A stretch of DNA of 64,000 nt from Acetobacteraceae bacterium AT-5844 (GCA_000245075.1 JH600053.1:79753-143752), one strand, 5' to 3'. Positions 52,591 through 61,860 are shown, counted from the stretch's first letter. Numbers and translations are program-made. Notes: a model not told the origin generated them from the sequence alone.

Positions 52591-53973
52591 TTAGTGGAGG
52601 ATGCCCTCCATCCGTAGCTCGGTGGCGTAGTCATTCAGCGTGAGGCGAAGCCGCTCGACGAGGATCTCGACCTCGTCCGCTGTGATCGTCAAAGGTGGAG
52701 ACAGCATCAGCCAGTCGCCATAGACGCCCCGGGAGGTTCGGCGGCAATAGAGGGCCAGGCCGTGTTGCAGGGCCAGTTGTTGTACCCGCGCCGGTGCGAC
52801 CTTCTCCAGCGGGATCATCCGCTTCGTCTGCTGATCGGCAACAAGTTCGACGGCCATCAGCAAACCCAAGCCTCGGATATCGCCGATGAGGGGATTCTCC
52901 TCCGCCAGCGCTTCCAGATGCTGCCGCAGCAAGGCGCCCATGCAGGCGGCGTTCCCGGCTAAGTCAGCTTCCTCGACCTCCTGCAGCACGGCCACGCCCA
53001 CGGCACAGCTCATCACATGCGCGTTGTAGGTGAAGCCATGCATGAAGCCGCCGGCTTCAGCCACGGTTCGAACCATTTCGGCCGATACGAGGGCGGCTCC
53101 CAGGGGCGCGTAGCCAGCGGACAATCCCTTTGCCAGAACAGCGATGTCGGGCCGAGCGGAAGGCCAGTGGTCAGCGGCAAGGAAGCGGCCCGTACGCCCG
53201 GCGCCGCTCATGACTTCGTCGAAGATGAGCTTCACACCGTGACGCGTGCAGATCTGTCGCACTGCTTCGTAGTAGAGATCCGTTGCCACCAGCGCGCCAG
53301 TCGCGAGGCCACCCACCGGTTCCATGATGAAGGCCAGCACTGTCTCCGGGCCTTCCCGGAGGATCGCTTCCTCCAGTGCGTTGGCGCAGGCGCGTGCGTA
53401 GCTTTCGACCGTGTGGTTTGGTGGCAGGCGATAGCTCAGCGGAGCCGGTACGCGCTGTGTGGCTCGCAACAAAGGACCGAAGATTTCATGTGCATGCTCG
53501 TCGCCGGAGACGGCCAGGGCACCGAGCGTATTCCCGTGATAACCGGGTTGCCGCCCGATCACCTTCCAGCGTGACGCCTCACCGGTGGCGACGGCGTGCT
53601 GCCGGGCAAATTTGATAGCGCTTTCCACCGCCTCGGACCCGCCGGATACAATGAAGGCGCGATCGAGGCCGGGGCCGGCGAGGCGGCCCAGGCGCTCGGC
53701 GAATTCAAGGTTGGCGCTGCTTTCGAACTGGCTGGGATAGGCGAAAACCGCTTGGCGCGCCTGGGCCTCCATCGCCGCAAGAATGCGCGGATGGCCGTGG
53801 CCAAGATTGCTGGCAACCGGCCCGGAGGAGGCGTCGAGATAGCGGTTGCCCCCGGTATCGATCAGCCAGATACCTTCTCCGCGCGCGATACGGGGCAGGC
53901 GGGGCGCGCCGGGCGGACGCGTAAACGCCTGGATGCCCAGGCCGATCTCAGGAGAAGTCCGTGCGTCATCCAT
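52591..53973 (-). CDS. Class III PLP-dependent aminotransferase
   Basis: 460 residues. The omega-aminotransferase fold shows GNRYLDASSGPVASNLGHGH, VSGGSEAVESAIKFARQHA, the PLP-binding Asp in KLIFDEVMSGAGRTG (Asp252) and the Schiff-base Lys282 in VLAKGLSAGYAPLGA. It moves an amino group between an amine or beta/omega-amino acid and a 2-oxo acid. It is first in the operon with an orphan binding protein and the DMFase-like amidase, and is divergent from a TetR gene. This suggests that amide hydrolysis yields an amine processed here, or the reverse order (inference). Confidence 0.94.
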   Translation of the reverse strand: MDDARTSPEIGLGIQAFTRPPGAPRLPRIARGEGIWLIDTGGNRYLDASSGPVASNLGHGHPRILAAMEAQARQAVFAYPSQFESSANLEFAERLGRLAGPGLDRAFIVSGGSEAVESAIKFARQHAVATGEASRWKVIGRQPGYHGNTLGALAVSGDEHAHEIFGPLLRATQRVPAPLSYRLPPNHTVESYARACANALEEAILREGPETVLAFIMEPVGGLATGALVATDLYYEAVRQICTRHGVKLIFDEVMSGAGRTGRFLAADHWPSARPDIAVLAKGLSAGYAPLGAALVSAEMVRTVAEAGGFMHGFTYNAHVMSCAVGVAVLQEVEEADLAGNAACMGALLRQHLEALAEENPLIGDIRGLGLLMAVELVADQQTKRMIPLEKVAPARVQQLALQHGLALYCRRTSRGVYGDWLMLSPPLTITADEVEILVERLRLTLNDYATELRMEGILH

Positions 53974-54133
53974 GAGAGCCTCGCATGCGAGTTGGGGTTT
54001 GTCGCCGGAACTCGTTTCGCTTCAGGTCCGCATGAGTTGATCGCAGTCTTGAACGCTGCGCAAGAGGCTTTCGCCGGTACCCCGCACTTGTTATGAGTGG
54101 CGACGGAAAAGGGGCGGGGAGAGCAGAGACAGC

Positions 54134-54883
54134 GTGCCACGGACCTCTAAATCGCTTCGGACCCAGGCCTCTGCCGGCTCCCGTGCCGCACCGGTCGCCG
54201 TCGGTCTGAGCCGCGAGGTGATCGTCGAGGCGGCACTTGCGGAGATCGACGGCAAAGGCCTGGCCGCCTTCAGCCTGCGCGGCCTGGCGCGGTCACTCGG
54301 TGTCAATGCGAGCGTGGTCGTGTGGCATGTCGGAAACCGCGACGCCGTTGTGGCGGAGGTTCTCCGGCTGGTACTGCAGGACACGTTGCCGCCGCGCCTT
54401 CCCGGCCAACCCTGGCAGGCGTGGTTGCGAAGCCTGTTCATGCGTTTCCGCGCCGCAATACAGCGGCATCCCAACACGGCACCGCTGATCGGCGCCGATA
54501 CTGTTTCTAATCTCCGTCCCGATTTCGCACTGGTGGAAGCCATCCTGTCCGTGCTGGCGGAGGCAGGTGTGCCGGAAGATCGGCTTTGTAGTACCTACAA
54601 TGCTGTCCAGGCCGCGCTCGTCGGTTTCGTAACGCAGGAACTGGCCCATATGCCAACTGAGGATTTGCAATCCTGGCAGGCCGGCATCCAGGCTAATCTG
54701 GAGGATGTTGATGCGGAGCGGTATCCGCATCTGGTCCGGCTTCTTCCCAGCCTGACGAACCGTGCCTTTATCCTGCGCTGGCAAAACGGTGCGGTGGTGC
54801 CGATGGACAGCAGCTTCGAGATTTTTGTGAACCACGTCATTGCAGGGCTGGAGGCCTCGCTTCCGAAGCCGGCACAGCCTTAG
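54134..54883 (+). CDS. TetR-family regulator divergent from the aminotransferase operon
   Basis: 249 residues from a GTG start. The helix-turn-helix spans ~28-75 (LSREVIVEAALAEIDGKGLA, AFSLRGLARSLGVNASVVVW, HVGNRDAV). The C-terminal domain (RFRAAIQRHPNTAPLIGADT and onward) is of the TetR_C type seen in regulators of small-molecule catabolism and export. The N-terminal 25 residues are Ser/Ala/Arg-rich. It is divergent from the aminotransferase gene with 160 bases between and is the likely repressor of that three-gene operon. No clear palindrome was found there by eye. Confidence 0.9.
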   Translation: MPRTSKSLRTQASAGSRAAPVAVGLSREVIVEAALAEIDGKGLAAFSLRGLARSLGVNASVVVWHVGNRDAVVAEVLRLVLQDTLPPRLPGQPWQAWLRSLFMRFRAAIQRHPNTAPLIGADTVSNLRPDFALVEAILSVLAEAGVPEDRLCSTYNAVQAALVGFVTQELAHMPTEDLQSWQAGIQANLEDVDAERYPHLVRLLPSLTNRAFILRWQNGAVVPMDSSFEIFVNHVIAGLEASLPKPAQP

Positions 54884-55032
54884 TGGGATCGTGACAGGGG
54901 CGGCTTAGTTCCTGGAGGGGAAGGAGCTGGCCCCCGCTACCTCGTCGCAGATTCCATAGGAAACGGAATCCGCGGTAAACCCTCAATGGCCCGGCAAGCG
55001 TCCGACACGCACGCCATTCCCATGCATGATAA

Positions 55033-55051
55033 GGGATTTCGATCCAATCCC
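55033..55051. promoter_or_regulatory. Inverted repeat upstream of pobA
   Basis: GGGATT-TCGATCC-AATCCC lies about 100 bases before the pobA start in the 269-base gap after the TetR gene. A second small repeat, CCAGC-N7-GCTGG (55051-55067), abuts it. They are candidates for a regulator site; only symmetry supports this. Confidence 0.28.
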
Positions 55052-55152
55052 CAGCATTTTTCGCTGGCTGCCGCCCGGAGCGCGGGACAGAAATCGCAAG
55101 GTTCGCGCCACTCCTTGTGGCGGTTCAGCATCACTGGGGCGTGGGTGTATTG

Positions 55153-56334
55153 ATGAGAACACAGGTCGGCATTATCGGGGCGGGGCCTGCAGGGCTGTTC
55201 CTCGCGCATTTGTTGAAGGCGCAAGGGATTGAGTCCGTGATCCTCGAGGCGCGAAGCCGCCCCTATGTCGAGGGTCGCGTGCGCGCTGGCGTGCTGGAGC
55301 CGGGAACGGTGGAGACCATGGCGCGCCTCGGCCTCGATGCGCGGCTGCGGCGCGAGGGGCTGGTGGATGAAGGCCTGGACATGCGCTTCCGCGGCCGCAC
55401 CATCCATCTCGACCTGCCCGGCCTGACCGGCAAGTCGGTAATGATCTATGGGCAGCAGGAAGTGGTGAAGGACCTGATCGCCGCGCGCCTGGAGGCCGGC
55501 GATCCACTCCTCTTCGAGGCGAAGGTAACGGGGATCGAGGGTATCGAGACGGACCGTCCGCGCATCCGCTATACGCAGGATGGCGAGGAGCATGTTCTGG
55601 ACTGCGACTTCGTGGCGGGCTGCGACGGCTATCACGGTGCCGGCCGCGCGGCGATGCCGCGGGACCGGATGACGTTGTTCGAGCAGGCCTATGACTTCGC
55701 CTGGCTCGGCGTGCTCGCCCGCGCGCGGCCGATGGCCGACATGACCTACAGCAACAGCAACCGTGGCTTCGCCCTGTGCAGCCGCCGCTCCATGCAGGTG
55801 TCCCGGCTCTATCTTCAGGTGCCCGCCGAGACGCGACCCGAGGACTGGTCCGATGACCGCTTCTGGGAGGAGCTGCATGCCCGCATGTTTGATGAAGGCC
55901 GCAGCGAGATCGCGGAGGGCGAGATTTTCCAGCGCGATCTGGCGAAGCTGCGCGCCTTCGTCGCCGCCCCCATGCAGCATGGCCGCCTGTTCCTGGCGGG
56001 CGATGCCGTGCACATCGTGCCGCCCGCCGGCGCGAAGGGGCTGAATATGGCCGTGGCCGATGTGCGGGTGCTCAGCCGCGCGCTGACCACTTTCTACCGC
56101 GACGGCTCGTGCGCGGAGCTGGACGGCTATTCGGCTACCTGCCTCGACCGCATCTGGAAGGCCGTTCGCTTCTCCAGCGCCCTCACCGGACTGCTGCACC
56201 GGTTCGATGAGCACACGCCCATCCAGCGCGGCCTGCAGCTGGCCGAGTTGGAATACATTTCGGGCTCGCGCAACGCCCAGGCCAGCATCGCCGAGCAATA
56301 TGTCCTGCTGAACTATCTGCCCGGCCACGATTAG
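55153..56334 (+). CDS. pobA: 4-hydroxybenzoate 3-monooxygenase
   Basis: 393 residues against 394 in Pseudomonas PobA. MRTQVGIIGAGPAGLFLAHL holds the FAD GxGxxG; RVRAGVLEPGTVETMARLGL, DFVAGCDGYHGAGR (the DG motif) and LFLAGDAVHIVPPAGAKGLN (GD motif, flavin ribityl) follow, and SVMIYGQQEVVKDL is specific to PobA. It makes protocatechuate from 4-hydroxybenzoate with NADPH and O2. ATG 55153 gives the family start; the ribosome-binding site is weak. Protocatechuate would feed PcaHG (15187) or the extradiol enzyme at 58532. The divergent-type regulator pobR is not adjacent. Confidence 0.95.
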   Translation: MRTQVGIIGAGPAGLFLAHLLKAQGIESVILEARSRPYVEGRVRAGVLEPGTVETMARLGLDARLRREGLVDEGLDMRFRGRTIHLDLPGLTGKSVMIYGQQEVVKDLIAARLEAGDPLLFEAKVTGIEGIETDRPRIRYTQDGEEHVLDCDFVAGCDGYHGAGRAAMPRDRMTLFEQAYDFAWLGVLARARPMADMTYSNSNRGFALCSRRSMQVSRLYLQVPAETRPEDWSDDRFWEELHARMFDEGRSEIAEGEIFQRDLAKLRAFVAAPMQHGRLFLAGDAVHIVPPAGAKGLNMAVADVRVLSRALTTFYRDGSCAELDGYSATCLDRIWKAVRFSSALTGLLHRFDEHTPIQRGLQLAELEYISGSRNAQASIAEQYVLLNYLPGHD

Positions 56335-56363
56335 AAGCCCGTTCAGGCAGCCGGGGCGGCGCG

Positions 56364-57626
56364 CTACAGCCGCCCGATCGCCCGGATGCAGTCCATCAGC
56401 AGCCGGGCGGCGAGCGAGGGGCTGCTGCCGGAGCGTTGCAGCAACCCGATGCTGCGGCGTGTCTCCGGCATCTCCAGCGGCAGGACGGCCAGCGATCCCG
56501 CCTCGATCTCGGGCTGATAGAGATGAGGCGAGATTGCGGTGAGCAGATCGCTCTCCAGCAGCAGCCCGCGCGTGATGGTCAGGTCCGTCGTCTCGACCAC
56601 CACCTGCGCGGCTGGCAGGCCACGGCCGAGCAGCGCGGCTTCCAGCATCTCGCGGGTCGGCGTGCCACGCTGGGGCAGCACCCAGCGCGCGCTGGGCAGG
56701 TCCTGAAAGGTCAAGCCGGGCTTGCGGGCGAGGGGATGCCCCGCCCGGGCCACCAGCGCGACGTCATCCTCCGTGATGGCCTCCCGGATCAGCCCGATCG
56801 TATGCTCCGGCGGGCGCAGGGCACCCATGATAAAGTCGATATCGCCTGCCCGCAGGCGCATGGCCAGATGCTCGAAGCTGCCCTCCAGCGTGCTCACGGT
56901 CAGGTTGGGGTGGCTTTCCTGCAGGCGGATAATGGCCCGTGGCAGCAGGCGGGTCCGGCCCAGGGACAGCGTGCCGACCGTGACCCGCCCGGCCATGGCG
57001 CCTTGGAGCAGGCCGATCTCGGCCTCCGCGGCCCGGATCTCGGCCAGGGCTCGCCGCACATGCAGCGCCAGCAGCGCCCCCAGCGGCGTGGGCTGGAGAC
57101 CCGCCGGAGAACGAATGAACACCTCGATTCCCAGTCCCAGTTCCACTTCCCGCAGGGCCTGGCTGACGGCGGGCTGAGAGATAAGCAGGCTGTCCGCGAC
57201 CGCGCCCATATGGCGCTGCTCAACCAACTCGGTGAAAGCAAGCAGGCGCTGCCGGCCAAGGGAGAGGGAGAGGATGGGTGCCTGCTCATTCCACGCCGGG
57301 GGTGGGCCTGCCGCGGCAATGCCCTGGCGCGCGCTGTCCATCTCGGCGAAGGCGCGCTCGACCCGGTGCAGCAGGATCTGGCCGAGGCCGGTCAGCAGCA
57401 TCCCCTTCGGACGGCGCTCGAAGAGTGTCACGCCGAGTTCCCGTTCCAGCTCCTGCACCGAACGGGTAACGGCCGATTGCACCCGTCGCACCATCCGGCT
57501 GGAACGCACGACGCTGCCGGTGCGGGCGACGGCGAGAAACGCCCGGAGATGCTTGGGGTTGATGGCGCGCAGGGCCGGCGTGATCTTGGTATCTCCCGTG
57601 GATAAGGCTTTTCGATAGACGGGCAA
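56364..57626 (-). CDS. LysR-type regulator with two helix-turn-helix domains
   Basis: 420 residues, about 110 longer than usual LysR proteins, from a TTG start. Two complete LysR winged-helix domains are visible: residues ~25-95 (HLRAFLAVARTGSVVRSSRM, VQSAVTRSVQELERELGVTL) and ~126-196 (RLLAFTELVEQRHMGAVADS, LLISQPAVSQALREVELGLG). One effector domain (~212-415: GRVTVGTLSLGRTRLLPRAI and onward) follows. It is divergent from the cysteine-hydrolase and dioxygenase genes, so it is their probable regulator, and converges with pobA. Tandem-HTH LysR proteins are known near LigAB-type dioxygenase genes, but their DNA-binding mode is poorly described. Confidence 0.88.
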   Translation of the reverse strand: MPVYRKALSTGDTKITPALRAINPKHLRAFLAVARTGSVVRSSRMVRRVQSAVTRSVQELERELGVTLFERRPKGMLLTGLGQILLHRVERAFAEMDSARQGIAAAGPPPAWNEQAPILSLSLGRQRLLAFTELVEQRHMGAVADSLLISQPAVSQALREVELGLGIEVFIRSPAGLQPTPLGALLALHVRRALAEIRAAEAEIGLLQGAMAGRVTVGTLSLGRTRLLPRAIIRLQESHPNLTVSTLEGSFEHLAMRLRAGDIDFIMGALRPPEHTIGLIREAITEDDVALVARAGHPLARKPGLTFQDLPSARWVLPQRGTPTREMLEAALLGRGLPAAQVVVETTDLTITRGLLLESDLLTAISPHLYQPEIEAGSLAVLPLEMPETRRSIGLLQRSGSSPSLAARLLMDCIRAIGRL

Positions 57627-57709
57627 TCAGTTTCGGATGGGCGCGCCCCGTCGGCAAGTGGTCTGTCTGTGCGCCAACCCGCAGCACCTAGTTTTGACGG
57701 ACGAGACCC

Positions 57710-58381
57710 ATGACCGCACCCGCACCTTTCGAGATGCCCCCTTATGTCATCGACCGTGTGATGAAGAAGCGCGGGCGCCTGCGTGTCTTCGAACGCTTCG
57801 AGCCGGCGCGGACGGCGCTGGTCGTGATCGACATGCAGGCCTTCTATGTGACGGACGTGCCGCCGGCCGTAGCCATCATTCCCAATATCAACCGCATGGC
57901 CCGCAGCTTCCGCGAGCGCGGGGCGAGCGTGGCCTGGGTGAAGATGACCGCCGGCCAGGATGGGCGCAGTCTCTGGCCGCTCTATCATGAACGTTTCTTC
58001 ACCCCGGCCAATGCCGCGCGCCACCGGGACAACCTCACTCCGGGCACGCCGGGCCACGAATTGCACCCGGATCTGGAGCCGATGCCCGGAGACATCCATG
58101 CAGAGAAGTCCCGCTTCAGCGCCTTCCTGCCGGGCAAGTCCGATCTGATGGAGAAGCTGGCTGAACGCGGCATCACCAACGTGGCCATCACTGGCATGCT
58201 GACCAATTTCTGCTGCGAGACCTCGGCGCGGGACGCGATGATGCTCGATTACAACGTGGTCATGGTCTCCGACGCGAATGCCGCGCGCTATGAGGAAGAT
58301 CACAACATCGGCTTCAGCACGGTGTTCCAGAGCTTTGGCGACGTGCTGACGGCCGACGAGGCCATCACCCTGCTGGATTAA
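57710..58381 (+). CDS. Isochorismatase-like cysteine hydrolase
   Basis: 223 residues. The catalytic triad is present: Asp41 (LVVIDMQAFYV), Lys133 (AEKSRFSAF) and Cys168 (GMLTNFCCETSARDAMMLDY, where a second Cys replaces the usual Val). ITGMLTNFCCETSARDAMML also carries the cis-peptide region of the family. Members hydrolyse amides, carbamoyl compounds or enol ethers. In this context, between a LysR regulator and an aromatic-ring dioxygenase, release of an aromatic acid from an amide, or of an N-carbamoyl group, is plausible. The dioxygenase gene follows after 150 bases, which hold a weak TGAGGC-N5-GCCTCA hairpin. Confidence 0.9.
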   Translation: MTAPAPFEMPPYVIDRVMKKRGRLRVFERFEPARTALVVIDMQAFYVTDVPPAVAIIPNINRMARSFRERGASVAWVKMTAGQDGRSLWPLYHERFFTPANAARHRDNLTPGTPGHELHPDLEPMPGDIHAEKSRFSAFLPGKSDLMEKLAERGITNVAITGMLTNFCCETSARDAMMLDYNVVMVSDANAARYEEDHNIGFSTVFQSFGDVLTADEAITLLD

Positions 58382-58531
58382 CCTCACCCTATAAGCGTTT
58401 TCGATTACAACTTCATGCTTTGAGGCTATCCGCCTCAGTTTGATGAACCAAGAATGACAAGGCCGCGACAGGCCACCGGGTGCGCTCGACGCATGGCGGC
58501 CTGTCGCAGCAAGAGTGAGGAGAGGTGCTTC

Positions 58532-59755
58532 ATGGCCAGGATCATCGGTGGAATCGGCACGTCGCATGTACCGACGATCGGCGTCGCCTATGACAAGGGA
58601 AAGCAGGACCTTCCGGACTGGTCGCCCCTCTTCAAAGGCTATGAGCCAGCGCAGCAATGGCTGCGGGAGAAGAAGCCGGATGTCCTGGTCTTCTTCTACA
58701 ACGACCACCTGAACGCCTTCTTCTATGATCTCTACCCCACCTTCGCCGTCGGCGTGGCGGACAGCTACGATGTGGCCGACGAAGGTGCCGGGCGCCGCCC
58801 GCTGCCCATGCTGCCGGGCCATCCAGGCCTCGCCGCGCATATCGCGGAAAGCCTGGTGAACGAGGAATTCGACCCAGCGGTCTTCCAGGACCGGCCGCTC
58901 GACCACGGCGTCTTCTCGCCCCTGCCGCTGCTCTGGCCGCACAAGGAAGGCTGGCCGGGCGCGGTGATTCCCATCGAGGTCAACGTCGTCCAATATCCGC
59001 TGCCCACGGCCATGCGCTGCTACAAGCTGGGCAAGGCGCTGCGCCGGGCCATCGAATCCTACCCCGAGGACCTCTCGGTGGTGGTGGTCGGCACCGGTGG
59101 CCTGTCGCACCAGATCCATGGCGAGCGCACGGGCTACAACGACACCGACTGGGACATGCGCTTCATCGAACTCATCGAGAAGGACCCGATGGAGCTCGCG
59201 CGGATGAAGCATGTGGACTACATCCGCCTGGGCGGCGCGGAGAGCGTCGAGGTCATCATGTGGCTCGCCATGCGCGGCGCGCTGAGCGACGAGGTGACCA
59301 AGGTCCACCAGAACTACTATCTGGCCACCACCACGGCCATGACCGTGCTGGTCTTCGAGGACCAGGGCGAGGCGAAGCCCGCCGCGCCCCATGCCGGCAA
59401 CCCGCAGCTCGAGGGCGTGAAGGACATCGAGGGCACCTATGCCTTCGACATCCCGACGGGGCGGGAACGGCTGCGGTTGAACCGCTTCTTCTGGAACATG
59501 AAGGAAGCGGGCTTCCGTGAGGCCTTCGCGGCGGATGAGCGTGGCGCCTGCGAGCGCGCCGGCCTCACCGCCGAGGAAACGCGGCTGGTGCTGGAACGCG
59601 ACTGGCTCGGCCTGGTCCGCTATGGCGCCAACTTCTTCGTGCTGGAAAAATTCGCCCGGCTCGTGGGCCGGACCAACCTTGAGGTCTATGCCGATATGCG
59701 CGGCGAGACCTTCGAGGAATTCCTGGCGACCCGGCAGGTGCCCGGCGCCCGCTGA
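58532..59755 (+). CDS. galA: Fused LigB-LigA-type extradiol dioxygenase (gallate dioxygenase)
   Basis: 407 residues. Residues 1-~285 are LigB-like with the Fe(II) ligands His12 (GIGTSHVPTIG), His59 (FFYNDHLNAFF) and Glu240 (GGAESVEVIMW) and the catalytic His193 (GTGGLSHQIHG). Residues ~300-407 are LigA-like (RLRLNRFFWNMKEAGFREAF, RLVLERDWLGLVRYGANFFV). Protocatechuate 4,5-dioxygenase has these as two chains; gallate dioxygenase (GalA/DesB) has them fused, which decides the call, though protocatechuate may also be accepted. ATG 58532 follows GAGGAGAGG. None of the following meta-cleavage genes (galB, galC, galD, lactonase) is nearby; a transporter operon starts 29 bases later. Confidence 0.88.
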   Translation: MARIIGGIGTSHVPTIGVAYDKGKQDLPDWSPLFKGYEPAQQWLREKKPDVLVFFYNDHLNAFFYDLYPTFAVGVADSYDVADEGAGRRPLPMLPGHPGLAAHIAESLVNEEFDPAVFQDRPLDHGVFSPLPLLWPHKEGWPGAVIPIEVNVVQYPLPTAMRCYKLGKALRRAIESYPEDLSVVVVGTGGLSHQIHGERTGYNDTDWDMRFIELIEKDPMELARMKHVDYIRLGGAESVEVIMWLAMRGALSDEVTKVHQNYYLATTTAMTVLVFEDQGEAKPAAPHAGNPQLEGVKDIEGTYAFDIPTGRERLRLNRFFWNMKEAGFREAFAADERGACERAGLTAEETRLVLERDWLGLVRYGANFFVLEKFARLVGRTNLEVYADMRGETFEEFLATRQVPGAR

Positions 59756-59784
59756 TCTGAAAACCCTTCGAAGGAGCAAGTGGC

Positions 59785-60993
59785 ATGGCGCGCACTGAAT
59801 GGCATCCTGGCCGGGTCGGGCGGCGAACGGTCCTTCTCGGCGCCTCGGCGGCGGCGGGGCTGCCCCTGGCGCGCCCGGCCATCGCGCAGGAGCGCAAGCT
59901 GGTCGTTGGCGTGGTCCTGCCGCTGTCCGGCACCTTCGCGGACCAGGGCAAGAACTACGAAGACGGAATCAAAGCCTTTCAAAAGGTGAACGGCACCAAG
60001 GTCGGCAACATCACCGTGGAGACGGTGATGCGCGACGACCAGGGCCCGGCCTCGGGCGACCTGTCCCGACGCATGACGCAGGAGCTCATCCAGCGCAGCC
60101 GGGCCGAGATCATCCTGGGCTACAGCTTCACGCCCAACGCCATGTCCGCCGCCTCCCTGCTGACCGAGGCGAAGCGGCCGGCGATCATCATTAATGCGGC
60201 GACCTCCGTCATCACGGAGCGCTCGCCCTATTTCACCCGCATCTCCATGACGCTGCCACAGCTCTCCGCCTCGCTGGGCCAATGGGCGGCCAAGAGCGGG
60301 ATCAAGACGGTCTATACCATCGTTTCCGACTACGCCCCCGGGCTGGATGCCGAGACCTGGTTCACCAAGGCCTTCGAGGCCGGCGGTGGCAAGGTGATCG
60401 GCGGCGCGCGCACGCCCGTCTCGGCGATGGAATATTCGCCCTTCCTTCAGCGCGCCATCGAGGCGAAGCCGGACGCGGTGTTCGGCTTCAACCCGGGCGG
60501 CGACGTCTCGGTCGCGTTCATGAAGCAGACCAAGGAGCGTGGCCTGACCGAGGCCGGCATCAAGCTGCTGGTGACGGGCGACGTGGTGGATGACAATCTG
60601 GTCCCCGCCATGGGCGATGCGCTGGATGGCGTCATCTCCGCCCTGCATTATCAGGTGGAGTTGCAAAATCCGGCGAACCAGCGCTTCCTTTCGGCTTTCC
60701 GGGAGGTGGCGGGCGCGAATGCCGTCCCGAGCTACCGCACGGTGCAGGGCTATGACGGTATGGCGCTGATCTATCACGCGCTGCAGGCTTCCGGTGGGAA
60801 GACCGACGCGGAGTCGATCATGAACGCCATCAAGGGCGCGCGGCTCGACAGCCCGCGCGGCCCCATCACCATCGACCCGGCAACTCGCGACATCGTGCAG
60901 AACATCTATATCCGGCGCGGGCAGCGGCTGGGCAGCGGCTGGGCCAATATCGCCTTCGAGACGATCGAGGGCGTGAAGGACCCGGCCAAGTAG
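59785..60993 (+). CDS. Branched-chain-type ABC transporter substrate-binding protein
   Basis: 402 residues. The twin-arginine signal GRRTVLLGASAAAGLPLARP precedes a type I periplasmic-binding fold (Peripla_BP_6): VVGVVLPLSGTFADQGKNYE, DDQGPASGDLSRRMTQELIQ, ILGYSFTPNAMSAASLLTEA and DAVFGFNPGGDVSVAFMKQT. This family serves LivHMGF-type importers and often binds aromatic acids in such loci. It starts 29 bases after the gallate dioxygenase gene and is followed by both permeases and both ATPases, so this is the one complete ABC importer besides modABC in the window. An aromatic acid such as gallate or 4-hydroxybenzoate is the likely cargo (inference). Confidence 0.93.
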   Translation: MARTEWHPGRVGRRTVLLGASAAAGLPLARPAIAQERKLVVGVVLPLSGTFADQGKNYEDGIKAFQKVNGTKVGNITVETVMRDDQGPASGDLSRRMTQELIQRSRAEIILGYSFTPNAMSAASLLTEAKRPAIIINAATSVITERSPYFTRISMTLPQLSASLGQWAAKSGIKTVYTIVSDYAPGLDAETWFTKAFEAGGGKVIGGARTPVSAMEYSPFLQRAIEAKPDAVFGFNPGGDVSVAFMKQTKERGLTEAGIKLLVTGDVVDDNLVPAMGDALDGVISALHYQVELQNPANQRFLSAFREVAGANAVPSYRTVQGYDGMALIYHALQASGGKTDAESIMNAIKGARLDSPRGPITIDPATRDIVQNIYIRRGQRLGSGWANIAFETIEGVKDPAK

Positions 60994-60996
60994 CGC

Positions 60997-61860
60997 ATGT
61001 CCGGGCTGGTCAGCATCCTCGCGGACGGCATCGCCTATGGCATGCTGCTCTTCCTGTTCTCGATCGGCCTGTCGATCACGCTTGGCCTGATGCGGTTCAT
61101 CAACCTTGCGCATGGCGCCTTCGCCATGTGCGGGGGCTATGTCGCGGCCACGCTGCTCAACCTCTACGGCGTGCCCTTCCTGCTCACCCTGCCGGCCGCC
61201 GCCATCTTCACCGCCCTGGTCGGTATGGCAGCGGAGCGCTCGGTCATCCGCCATGTCTATGGCATGCCTGAGCTACAGCAGGTGCTCTTCTCCATCGGCC
61301 TCGCTTTCGCGGCGGGGGCCGTGGCGAACATCATCTTCGGCCCGCAGCAACAGCCCATGATCCTGCCGGACTGGCTCACCAGCCGCGTGGATATCCTGGG
61401 TGTCGAGATCACCGGCTACCGGCTCTTCCTCATGGGCTTCGGGCTGGTGGCGGCCGGGCTGCTGGCCGCGCTGTTCAATTTCACCCTGTTCGGCGCGCGG
61501 GTGCGGGCAGCGGTGGACAACCGCCGCGCGGCGGAGGGCATCGGCATCAATGTCGGCCGCCTCTTCGCCATCACCTTCGCGCTGGGCGCGGGCTTCGCCG
61601 GGCTGGGCGGCGCGCTGGCCGTGGGTTTCCTCGGCCTCGACCCGACTTTCCCGCTCAAATACCTCGTCCTCGTGCTGATGGTGGTGGCGATCGGCGGGCC
61701 GGGCTCCATCGGCGGCTCCTTCGCCGCGGCCATCGCGCTGGGCGCCATCGACGCGGTGTTCAAGTATTTCGTTCCGCAGGTCGGCGGCTTCGTGATCTAT
61801 GGCCTGCTCGTGCTCATGATGCTGTTCTTTCCACGCGGCCTGGCCGGGAGGACCGCGTGA
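60997..61860 (+). CDS. Branched-chain-type ABC transporter permease (LivH-like)
   Basis: 287 residues with about eight membrane segments. LSITLGLMRFINLAHGAFAM is the LivH hallmark, and GARVRAAVDNRRAAEGIGIN is the cytoplasmic loop that contacts the ATPases. LVLMVVAIGGPGSIGGSFAA closes the family pattern. It forms one half of the inner-membrane channel. It starts three bases after the binding-protein gene and overlaps the next permease by four bases. Confidence 0.95.
   Translation: MSGLVSILADGIAYGMLLFLFSIGLSITLGLMRFINLAHGAFAMCGGYVAATLLNLYGVPFLLTLPAAAIFTALVGMAAERSVIRHVYGMPELQQVLFSIGLAFAAGAVANIIFGPQQQPMILPDWLTSRVDILGVEITGYRLFLMGFGLVAAGLLAALFNFTLFGARVRAAVDNRRAAEGIGINVGRLFAITFALGAGFAGLGGALAVGFLGLDPTFPLKYLVLVLMVVAIGGPGSIGGSFAAAIALGAIDAVFKYFVPQVGGFVIYGLLVLMMLFFPRGLAGRTA

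Noticed and set aside
54937-56328. Long minus-strand open frame opposite pobA
   Set aside because: It is the antisense of a clear PobA gene and its protein has no family features; long antisense frames are expected at this GC content.
57428-59779. Very long (783-residue) minus-strand frame opposite the cysteine-hydrolase and dioxygenase genes
   Set aside because: His/Gly/Arg-rich shadow of two well-supported plus-strand genes.
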